DNA from: Fimbriimonadales bacterium
Lineage (GTDB): Bacteria > Armatimonadota > Fimbriimonadia > Fimbriimonadales > GBS-DC
Direction of reading: 5' to 3'
Assembly: GCA_026416655.1 (NCBI GenBank)
Contig: JAOAES010000303.1
Span: 1 to 6,588, forward strand
DNA length: 6,588 nt
Shown: positions 1-5,634 of the stretch, piece by piece
Numbering within the stretch: position 1 is the first letter of the stretch
How the letters are laid out: each line of letters starts with the position of its first letter
Translations under genes and position numbers: made by a program
Notes under the pieces: model-generated
The model's input: only the letters and a program-made list of their open reading frames with translations
Told to the model about the DNA's origin: nothing
The model's database searches: none

Positions 1-19
1 AGATGTGTATAAGAGACAG
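1..19 (+). other. Nextera/Tn5 mosaic-end adapter (library artefact)
   Basis: Bases 1-19 match exactly the 19-bp Tn5 mosaic end used in Nextera tagmentation libraries, oriented so that it reads into the insert. This is sequencing-adapter carry-over at the contig edge and not bacterial DNA. Its translation gives the YKRQ peptide that often contaminates protein databases. Genomic sequence should be taken to begin at base 20. Confidence 0.97.
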
Positions 20-132
20 ACCGAGTACGGCGTTGCTGATGGGCGTGCAACAAGCCGAGCGCGTTGCCCCCGACGCAGGGCAACAACAGATACCGCTGGA
101 ATAAAACGGCAGGAATCGTACCATCAAGCGGG

Positions 133-173
133 TATAATAAAGTCGCCCGCCCGTGTTAGGGGCACGGCGGGCG
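133..173 (+). promoter_or_regulatory. TATAAT box followed by a GC-rich hairpin
   Basis: A perfect TATAAT at 133-138 is followed by an inverted repeat in which 144-155 pairs with 163-173. That gives 11 base pairs, one bulged C at 152 and a 7-nt loop at 156-162. If the box is a -10 element, the transcript would start almost at the base of the hairpin. No T-run follows the stem on the plus strand. On the minus strand the stem is followed by a T-rich stretch (143 down to 133), so it could instead act as a weak terminator for leftward transcription. The role is undecided. Confidence 0.3.
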
Positions 174-182
174 TGGCTACCG

Positions 183-211
183 CTGACACGGAGCGATAGC
201 AGCAGGATTAT
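183..211 (+). promoter_or_regulatory. Candidate sigma70-type promoter for the recombinase
   Basis: CTGACA at 183-188 (five of six matches to TTGACA) is followed after a 17-bp spacer by GATTAT at 206-211 (four of six to TATAAT). Transcription would start near 218, giving a leader of about 54 nt before the recombinase ATG. An alternative is the perfect TATAAT at 133-138, but it has no recognisable -35 box at 16-18 bp spacing. Sequence match only. Confidence 0.35.
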
Positions 212-271
212 ACCCTCTGCGTTGCCTCTCACGATAGCCACTGTCCATCCCCACACCATAGGAGGGATAGC

Positions 272-2038
272 ATGGCACGCAGGAAACCGAAACTGCCACC
301 GCAACGCGAGCGCATCGCCGTCGGCTACTGTCGCGTCTCCACTGAAGAACAGACCCGACGCAGCACCGAACTCAACTCCCTGCAAGCCCAAGAACAGATG
401 ATACGCGACTATGTGCTGCGCCACCACCCCGACTGGCAACTGGAAATCGTCCACGAAGCCCGCTCAGGCAAAGACACCACTCACCGCCCCGAACTCCAGA
501 AGATACTGCAGCGCGTCCGTGCAGGCGAAGTCCACGCGCTGATAGTCTACAAGTTTGACCGCCTCGCCCGCTCCGTGATAGACCTGCTCACGATTGAGCA
601 GCATCTCCAAGAACACGGAGCCGAACTGATAGCCATCCGTGAGCAGATAGACACCAGCACGCCCGCAGGCAAGTTTATGCGCAACATGCTCGCCGTGCTT
701 GCCGAGTTTGAACGCGAACTGATAGCCCAGCGCACCGCCGACAAAGTGCGCACCATGACGCAGCAAGGGTTGTGGGTCAAGGGCAAGCCTCCCTTCGGCT
801 ACCGCCTGCAGAACAAACGCCTCCTTGTTGACCCCGACGCTGCCGTCTGGGTACAGCGTATCTTCACCCGCTTCGTGGAGACCGCCTCACTGAGCAAAGT
901 CTGCGCCGAACTGAACGCCACCCCTGAGTTTCGCGCCCTTCGCGCCCGCTTAGGCTACAAGCGTCCACTCCGCGCCGACGCGCTCCTGCGCCACATCCTC
1001 ACCAACCCGCACTATCTCGGCAACCTCTACTTGGACGGCGAACTCGTCTGCGAACACACCCACGAGCCGATTATCTCGCCCGACCTGTTCCACAAAGCGC
1101 AGGCACTGCTGGGACGCACCCGACGCTACCGCCCCGACTACGCTCACCGACTGCCTGAACCCGCAGACGACCCGTTCCTGCTGCGGGGAGCCGTCTACTG
1201 CCACGAATGCGGAGCAGCCCTCACGCCCCGCTGGGTCAAAGGCAACGGCGGGATTGTCTACTACTACGACCACGCGCGTCATTTCGGCTGCCGTTTCAAG
1301 CGTGTCAACGCCGACCGTCTGCACCACGCCGTCTGGCGAGCCATCCACGCCGTCGCGACGCTGGACACACTGGCTGAAGACATCCTGCTGCACGAACAGA
1401 ACTACGAAGCCGAAATGCTGCAACAAGAACAGCAGCGGATTTCGCGCGAGATTGAGCGTCTGTTGGACTTGTACCGCTCAGGGATGGAGATTCCAGAGTT
1501 AGCCGACCAGCTGCGCGACCTGCACCGCCGTCGTCAGGAGATTGCGGGGATGTTGCGCGTGATTGAACCGCAGGACTTCCAGCAGCGGTTGCACAAACTG
1601 CAGCGTCTGCTGAGCCAGTGGGACAAAGCGTGGGAGACGATGAGCCTCTCTGAGAAGCGTCAAGCGTTGGCGTTAGTGGTAGCGCGTGTGGAGTTAGAAC
1701 CCGACTGGGCGATGATATACCTGCCGTTAGGCATACGGTTAGAATCAAAAATGCCTTTGGCTGCCGGGGGTGGATTCGAACCACCACTACCAGATCCAAA
1801 GTCTGGCGTCCTGCCATTAGACGACCCGGCAACGGGAGTATTATACCTGATGACGCGGGAGCAGCGCATAGAGCTGTTGAAGTGTCTCTTCAAAAGTGGG
1901 TTGCTCGTCGCGAGACTGGCGCAGAAACGAGCGGATGGCGTCCATGCGGGCGATAGCTTCGTCGACGAGCGGATTCGCCCCATGCTGATATGCGCCGATG
2001 GCTATCAAATCTTCGGCGTCGCGATAGGCGGAGAGTAG
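272..2038 (+). CDS. Large serine recombinase with read-through C-terminal tail
   Basis: This is a site-specific DNA recombinase of the large serine integrase family, which cuts and rejoins attachment sites through a covalent phosphoserine intermediate. The catalytic domain covers about residues 13-155, with nucleophile Ser23 in YCRVSTEEQ, the RSGKD segment at 64-68, YKFDRLARS at 93-101 and the helix-E segment EFERELIAQRT at 145-155. A recombinase (DNA-binding) domain follows at about 172-285. The zinc ribbon has Cys310, Cys313 and Cys340, but the usual partner before Cys340 is Asp333/His334. A long coiled-coil segment spans about 372-470. The start is firm: AGGAGG at 260-265 lies 6 nt before ATG. 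The genuine protein appears to end near residue 493 (LESK, about 1750). The last 95 residues are translated antisense through tRNA-Gln and the fliI 3' end. The family call is secure; the tail is probably a consequence of integration. Confidence 0.93.
   Translation: MARRKPKLPPQRERIAVGYCRVSTEEQTRRSTELNSLQAQEQMIRDYVLRHHPDWQLEIVHEARSGKDTTHRPELQKILQRVRAGEVHALIVYKFDRLARSVIDLLTIEQHLQEHGAELIAIREQIDTSTPAGKFMRNMLAVLAEFERELIAQRTADKVRTMTQQGLWVKGKPPFGYRLQNKRLLVDPDAAVWVQRIFTRFVETASLSKVCAELNATPEFRALRARLGYKRPLRADALLRHILTNPHYLGNLYLDGELVCEHTHEPIISPDLFHKAQALLGRTRRYRPDYAHRLPEPADDPFLLRGAVYCHECGAALTPRWVKGNGGIVYYYDHARHFGCRFKRVNADRLHHAVWRAIHAVATLDTLAEDILLHEQNYEAEMLQQEQQRISREIERLLDLYRSGMEIPELADQLRDLHRRRQEIAGMLRVIEPQDFQQRLHKLQRLLSQWDKAWETMSLSEKRQALALVVARVELEPDWAMIYLPLGIRLESKMPLAAGGGFEPPLPDPKSGVLPLDDPATGVLYLMTREQRIELLKCLFKSGLLVARLAQKRADGVHAGDSFVDERIRPMLICADGYQIFGVAIGGE
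1729..1756. repeat. Inverted repeat beside the tRNA 3' end
   Basis: AGGCAT at 1729-1734 and its complement ATGCCT at 1751-1756 flank a 16-bp spacer, just outside the tRNA CCA end and inside the last codons of the recombinase. Large serine integrases bind attachment sites with imperfect dyad symmetry about a central dinucleotide, so this could be part of one. A 6-bp match with this spacing can also occur by chance. Confidence 0.2.
1758..1831 (-). tRNA. tRNA-Gln (anticodon TTG)
   Basis: This is an intact 74-nt tRNA gene with an encoded CCA end, read on the minus strand from 1831 to 1758. The acceptor stem TGCCGGG pairs fully with CCCGGCA. The D arm is GTC/GAC around TAATGGCAG, and the anticodon stem CCAGA/TCTGG encloses the loop CTTTGGA with anticodon TTG, reading CAA. 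The variable loop is 4 nt, the T arm is GGTGG-TTCGAAT-CCACC, and the discriminator base is G. The gene lies 9 bp downstream of fliI on the same strand. Its 3' end abuts the recombinase gene and is the probable integration site. Because the 3' half is complete, the tRNA should stay functional after integration. Confidence 0.97.
1840..1845 (-). promoter_or_regulatory. -10 box of the tRNA-Gln promoter
   Basis: On the minus strand a perfect TATAAT lies at 1845-1840, 8 bp upstream of the first tRNA base. It overlaps the fliI stop codon at 1843-1841. Transcription would start almost at the mature 5' end. No good -35 hexamer is seen at 16-18 bp spacing, because that region is fliI coding sequence. 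Sequence match only. Confidence 0.5.
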
Positions 2039-3157
2039 CTGGCGCAGGCGGTTCGCTGCCTGCAGATGCTCCGGCGCGACGATGTTCGGCATCACGCGCG
2101 AGAGGCTCGCCAGCGCGTCGATAGGCGGGTAGTGTCCCTGCTGCGTGAGGGCGCGCGACAGCACGATATGCCCGTCCAAAATCGCGCGTGCCGTGTCGGC
2201 GATAGGGTCGTTCAGGTCATCGCCGTCCACCAGCACGGTGTAGATGCCAGTGATGCTTCCCTTCGCGTTGTTGCCCGCGCGCTCCAGCAGGCGGGGCATC
2301 AGCGCGAACACGGAGGGCGTGTAGCCCCGTGCCGCAGGCGGTTCCCCTGCCGACAGCCCGATTTCGCGCTGCGCCATCGCCAGACGAGTCAGCGAGTCCA
2401 TCATCAGCACGACCTGCATGCCCTGATCACGAAAGTATTCGGCAATCGCCGTGGCGGTGAACGCCGCTTTTTGGCGCACAATCGCAGGTTGGTCAGAGGT
2501 CGCCACCACCAGCACCGAACGTTGCAGCCCTTCTTCCCCCAGACTGTCTTCGATGAACTCGCGTACTTCGCGTCCGCGCTCGCCAATCAGAGCAATCACG
2601 TTGACTTCGGCAGTCGTGTTGCGGGCAATCATGCCCATTAGCGTGCTTTTGCCGACGCCGCTACCCGCGAAGATGCCGATGCGTTGTCCCTGCGCGCAAG
2701 TGAGCAGCGCATCGATGGCACGCACACCCAGTGGCAGTGGCGTGCGCAACGGGGGACGCTCCAGCGCAGCAGGGGCTTCGGCGAGCAGGGGATATCGGGC
2801 GACGGTGGATGGCATAGGTTTGCCATCAATAGGGTTGCCCAGTCCGTCCAGCACACGCCCCAACAGCGCGTCCGAGACTCCGACGGAGGCGGTCTGGCGC
2901 GTCGGGATAACTTCACTGCCCGGCGCAACGCCCGTCAGCTCGCCCAACGGCGTGAGCAGCGTGCGCCCGTTCCGAAAGCCGACCACTTCCACCTGCAACG
3001 GCGTCGAGCGCCGCCCCCGCTCAATCAGACAAATCTCGCCCAGCTTTGCAGGGGGACCTTGCGCCTCGATAAGCAACCCGACCGCCCCGACCACACGCCC
3101 ATGCACCCGCACAGGGTCCGCATGGCGCACTGAGTCCTTCACCGCCTGCCAGTTCAC
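1841..3157 (-). CDS. fliI: Flagellum-specific ATPase FliI
   Basis: FliI is the ATPase of the flagellar type III export apparatus. With FliH and FliJ at the cytoplasmic face of the export gate it helps deliver rod, hook and filament subunits. The 438-residue length is normal. The N-terminal beta-barrel domain includes GRVVGAVGLLIEAQGP near 20-35. Walker A is AGSGVGKS at 164-171, the catalytic glutamate is Glu193 in IGERGREVREF, and Walker B is VVLMMDSLTR at 249-258 with Asp254. GERGREVREF separates it from F1-ATPase beta subunits; related YscN-type secretion ATPases are the main alternative. The GTG start at 3157 is the first in-frame start after a stop and gives a family-like N-terminus, but AGGGG sits only 1 nt from it, so GTG at residue 6 or 10 is possible. 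No other flagellar gene is in the window. The phosphoesterase gene is 41 bp upstream. Confidence 0.93.
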   Translation of the reverse strand: MNWQAVKDSVRHADPVRVHGRVVGAVGLLIEAQGPPAKLGEICLIERGRRSTPLQVEVVGFRNGRTLLTPLGELTGVAPGSEVIPTRQTASVGVSDALLGRVLDGLGNPIDGKPMPSTVARYPLLAEAPAALERPPLRTPLPLGVRAIDALLTCAQGQRIGIFAGSGVGKSTLMGMIARNTTAEVNVIALIGERGREVREFIEDSLGEEGLQRSVLVVATSDQPAIVRQKAAFTATAIAEYFRDQGMQVVLMMDSLTRLAMAQREIGLSAGEPPAARGYTPSVFALMPRLLERAGNNAKGSITGIYTVLVDGDDLNDPIADTARAILDGHIVLSRALTQQGHYPPIDALASLSRVMPNIVAPEHLQAANRLRQLLSAYRDAEDLIAIGAYQHGANPLVDEAIARMDAIRSFLRQSRDEQPTFEETLQQLYALLPRHQV

Positions 3158-3198
3158 ACCCCTAATTGTCGGCAGGCAAGGCGTTCCCCCTTTACAGG

Positions 3199-4164
3199 TT
3201 AGCCGCTGGTCGGGAACGCATAGCCCCGATACTCGTGTTCGAACGAGCCATCATCGTAGAGGTCAATCAAGCCCCAGCCCGGCGGTGTCTGATGATAGTT
3301 CCCACGCCACCACCCCCCGCTCACCGCGCCGTCGCAGATGTAGGTGATGTTGTTGTAGACCACGCGGTCGAACAGATGGATATGCCCACTGAGACAGAGC
3401 TTCACGTTTTTATGCTGATGGAACAGCTCCACGATGCGCCGAGCGTCGATATGCACCCACGCGCCGGGAATCACCCAGTCGCCCGACGTCTCGTTGTCTC
3501 CGTCGAACATGGCGCAAGCGCACACGATGGGCATATGCGACAGCACCAGGATCGGTGTTGTAGGGGGCGTGCCCCGCAATTCGGCTTTGAGCCATTCGAA
3601 CTGCTCGTCATCCAGGCGCGCCTTGTAGCCGTTGCCGTGTGGGAAGGTGCCATCCAGCACGATAAACTTCCAGCCTGCCTGCTCAAAGCTGTAGTAGGGC
3701 TTCTCCAGCTCGTACAGCTCCATAATCCACTTCTTTCCGTACTTCGGCTCGTTTCCGGTGCAACCGCTGCGTTCCTTATTCCAGCCCCACACATCGTGGT
3801 TGCCAATGCAATGGCGCACAGGGATTTCGAACTTCTCCTTGACAAGGCGAATCCACAGGTCGAACAGCGTCTTCGCCCGCTGCTCGTTTTGCGCGAACAC
3901 ATCCGACACCACATCGCCGCCCGTCAGGATCAGGTCAGGACGGGGCTGCTGCTCGTAGACCGCCTGTAGGCAGTTCAACAAGCCGCGCACGGAGTTGCCC
4001 TCGGGGGCAACATGGATGTCGGTGAGGTGCGCTACGCGCAGCACGCGCTTGCGTTGGGGGTTCGGGGAGGCATCCACCGCGCCGCGCAAGGTCAGCCACG
4101 CCGCCGCGCCTAAAGTCGCCGTACCGAGTCCTTTCAGGACCTCGCGTCGCGTTAAATGTTCCAT
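3199..4164 (-). CDS. Tat-exported calcineurin-like metallophosphoesterase
   Basis: This is a dimetal phosphoesterase of the calcineurin-like superfamily, probably exported. The 321-residue protein opens with a twin-arginine signal, TRREVLK at 5-11, followed by a hydrophobic stretch to about residue 30. The metal-site motifs are complete and in order: Asp49 and His51 in LTDIH, Asp84 in TGGDVVSD, Asn122-His123 in GNHD, His210 in LSHMP, and His261/His263 in SGHIH. The start at 4164 is preferred over an ATG at 4176 because GGAGG overlaps the earlier ATG and sits 5 nt before this one, while nothing like a ribosome site precedes 4176. The substrate cannot be told from sequence; family members cleave phosphomonoesters, phosphodiesters or nucleotides. 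The gene lies between pheA and fliI, and its short distance to fliI suggests cotranscription with no evident functional link. Confidence 0.9.
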   Translation of the reverse strand: MEHLTRREVLKGLGTATLGAAAWLTLRGAVDASPNPQRKRVLRVAHLTDIHVAPEGNSVRGLLNCLQAVYEQQPRPDLILTGGDVVSDVFAQNEQRAKTLFDLWIRLVKEKFEIPVRHCIGNHDVWGWNKERSGCTGNEPKYGKKWIMELYELEKPYYSFEQAGWKFIVLDGTFPHGNGYKARLDDEQFEWLKAELRGTPPTTPILVLSHMPIVCACAMFDGDNETSGDWVIPGAWVHIDARRIVELFHQHKNVKLCLSGHIHLFDRVVYNNITYICDGAVSGGWWRGNYHQTPPGWGLIDLYDDGSFEHEYRGYAFPTSG

Positions 4165-4176
4165 CGGTTCCTCCAT

Positions 4177-4195
4177 AATACCTGAAAAATACCTG
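4177..4195 (-). repeat. Two CAGGTATT copies at 11-bp spacing before the phosphoesterase gene
   Basis: On the minus strand the octamer CAGGTATT occurs at 4195-4188 and again at 4184-4177, separated by TTT. The period is 11 bp, about one helical turn. The copies lie immediately upstream of the phosphoesterase ribosome site (GGAGG). Paired sites at this spacing can bind a dimeric regulator, but no known operator is recognised. Confidence 0.3.
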
Positions 4196-4242
4196 TATGT
4201 ATGTAAAGAGTGCGTTAAGGGACTGTTCCAGCACAGAGGGTG

Positions 4243-4269
4243 CAGCCTGAGTTGCGCAAAAGCAGGCTG
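4243..4269. repeat. Inverted repeat between pheA and the phosphoesterase gene
   Basis: CAGCCTG at 4243-4249 pairs perfectly with CAGGCTG at 4263-4269. The 13-nt loop holds the separate palindrome TTGCGCAA at 4252-4259. There is no T-run after the stem on either strand, so a classical intrinsic terminator is not supported. It may be an operator-like dyad, a weak transcription end for pheA, or chance. Confidence 0.3.
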
Positions 4270-4327
4270 GTAACACGAAACCGCAGCTGGAGACGATCCT
4301 GCTGGGCGTTTGAAATCCCGAAGGCGA

Positions 4328-5395
4328 TTACTCTGCCGCGGGATACGACCCCAGCAGCACCACCTCCCGCGCGAACCGATCCAGCTCCTCCAGCGCGGAC
4401 TTAATCACTGCGTCCTGCCGATGTCCCTGTATATCGATATAGAACAGATATTCGAACATCCCGCGCGGATTGGGACGCGACTCGATCATGGTCAGGTTCA
4501 CGCCGTGCTTATGGAACGCGCCCAGCGCGTGGTACAGCTCGCCCGGTCGGTTGCGCAGGGTCATCACCAGCGAGGTCTTGTCGTTGCCTGTGGGCGCGGG
4601 TTCGTTATAGCCGATGACTAAGAAGCGGGTGCGGTTATGCGGGTTGTCCTCGATATGCTCGCAGAGGATGGGCACGCCGTAAAGTTCTGAGGCGAGCGCG
4701 TTGCCAATCGCTGCGCCGTGTGGGTCTTCCGCCGCGAACTTCACGGCGCGCGCCGTCGGCGTGGTCTCGATAATCTCCGCCGCAGGCAGGTGCAGCCGCA
4801 GCCACCGCCGACACTGCTGTAATGGCTGTGGTCCTGCATAGACACGCACAATCTGGTTCGTGTTTTTACACCGCGAGAGCAAATGGTGCGCAATCTGCAC
4901 ATAGACCTCCGCGCAGATGCGAGCGTTGGTCAGCGGAAACATATCCAGAGTTTCTGGCACCACGCCTGCAAGCGAGTTTTCAATCGGTACAACGCCGTAA
5001 TCGGCGTTTGCCTGCTCCACCGCCGCGAACACATCGGCGATGCTCTCGACAGGCGTATAATGGGCGGCGCGTCCAAAGCATTTCAGCGCGGCGGCGTGCG
5101 TGAACGTGCCTTCCGGTCCCCAGAAGGCGACGGTGGGGGCTTTCTCCAGCGCGCGCGAAATCGAGATAATCTCGCGAAAGATGCCGATAATCTGCTCCTG
5201 CGTGAGGGGACCCCGATTCAGCTGCTGGAGGCGACGGTAAATCATCTGCTCGCGCTCAGGCGTGAAGAACGGCTTGTCGTTGCGCGACTTAATCTCGCCA
5301 ATCTGCCTCGCCAGCTCCGCCCGCTCGTTCAACAGCTGCAGCAACAGCTCATCAATCTGGTCAATCCGCTGCCGAAGTTCGGATAGTTTGCGCAT
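4328..5395 (-). CDS. pheA: P-protein: chorismate mutase / prephenate dehydratase
   Basis: This bifunctional enzyme converts chorismate to prephenate and then phenylpyruvate, the committed branch to phenylalanine. The 355 residues hold three domains. An AroQ-type chorismate mutase spans about 1-85; Arg8, Arg25, Lys36, Arg48 and Glu49 match E. coli Arg11, Arg28, Lys39, Arg51 and Glu52, and Glu84 stands where E. coli has Gln88. The prephenate dehydratase spans about 87-265, with GPEGTFTH at 93-100, VPIENS at 136-141 and the catalytic TRF motif at 256-258. The ACT domain spans about 272-350, with GELYHAL at 285-291 and ESRP at 305-308, the signature of phenylalanine feedback sites. The ATG at 5395 is chosen because AAGGGAG sits 5 nt upstream and homologues begin here; an in-frame ATG at 5422 lacks this. 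No phenylalanine-rich leader peptide is seen upstream. Confidence 0.95.
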   Translation of the reverse strand: MRKLSELRQRIDQIDELLLQLLNERAELARQIGEIKSRNDKPFFTPEREQMIYRRLQQLNRGPLTQEQIIGIFREIISISRALEKAPTVAFWGPEGTFTHAAALKCFGRAAHYTPVESIADVFAAVEQANADYGVVPIENSLAGVVPETLDMFPLTNARICAEVYVQIAHHLLSRCKNTNQIVRVYAGPQPLQQCRRWLRLHLPAAEIIETTPTARAVKFAAEDPHGAAIGNALASELYGVPILCEHIEDNPHNRTRFLVIGYNEPAPTGNDKTSLVMTLRNRPGELYHALGAFHKHGVNLTMIESRPNPRGMFEYLFYIDIQGHRQDAVIKSALEELDRFAREVVLLGSYPAAE

Positions 5396-5634
5396 ACCTG
5401 CTCCCTTAATCGCGCGGGGCATCGTCGCTCACCGCAAATTCTCATGACGCGGCTTCGGCGCTGAAGCGACTGAACACAAAAAGTGTACCTGATGGGCGAG
5501 ACCCAAGATTTCTGCCACCGCGCCAACCCGGGAATAACACGACCCTGTGTCCGAGTTCATCGACCCGGTACGAGCCGTGCTGAACCCGTACAACAGCGCA
5601 GGAACTTCCCAGATTGTCCCGAATCCTTCAGTGG
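5396..5634. promoter_or_regulatory. Divergent intergenic region, pheA and RNase H gene
   Basis: This 239-bp gap separates two divergent genes, so it should hold both promoters. Visible structure is modest. There is a dyad ACAC-AAAAA-GTGT at 5474-5486, and a 5-bp hairpin GCTTC/GAAGC at 5452-5456 and 5463-5467 in the pheA leader. On the minus strand a TACACT hexamer overlaps the dyad and could serve as a pheA -10 box, without a convincing -35. No riboswitch or leader peptide is recognised. Confidence 0.25.

Larger units (their letters stand above)
20..1757. mobile_element. End of an element integrated at tRNA-Gln, left part missing
   Basis: A large serine recombinase gene lies directly against the 3' end of an intact tRNA-Gln gene. 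The recombinase frame runs into the tRNA and then antisense into the chromosomal fliI gene. An element sitting on the 3' side of a tRNA, with its integrase next to the junction, is the standard arrangement for tRNA-integrated islands, prophages and integrative conjugative elements. Only this end is visible: the other attachment site and any cargo lie left of the contig edge. The boundary at 1757 is inferred from the tRNA end and was not shown by comparison with an empty site. No phage structural or conjugation gene is present, so the kind of element cannot be named. Confidence 0.55.

Noticed and set aside
5..199. Open frame beginning in the first bases
   Set aside because: Its start codon lies in the sequencing adapter, and the peptide is low-complexity Arg/Ala/Thr with no family features and no ribosome site.
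950..1426. Long antisense open frame opposite the recombinase
   Set aside because: It is a Val-rich shadow of a GC-rich coding frame, with no motifs; the opposite strand has clear catalytic motifs.
1758..1831. The tRNA being carried as element cargo or being a partial duplicate
   Set aside because: All arms pair fully, CCA is encoded, a -10 box lies on the fliI side and the spacing to fliI is tight. It is better read as the resident chromosomal copy.
1841..3157. F1 ATP synthase beta subunit as an alternative to FliI
   Set aside because: The GERGREVREF segment and the short N-terminus match FliI/YscN-type secretion ATPases, and no other atp genes are nearby.
2066..3347. Plus-strand open frames opposite fliI and the phosphoesterase gene
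   Set aside because: They are Arg/Ser/Pro-rich shadows of genes with complete Walker and metal-binding motifs on the other strand.
5396..5500. Phe-rich leader peptide or T-box attenuator before pheA
   Set aside because: No short frame with a run of Phe codons, no T-box sequence and no terminator with a T-run was found; only short dyads are present.
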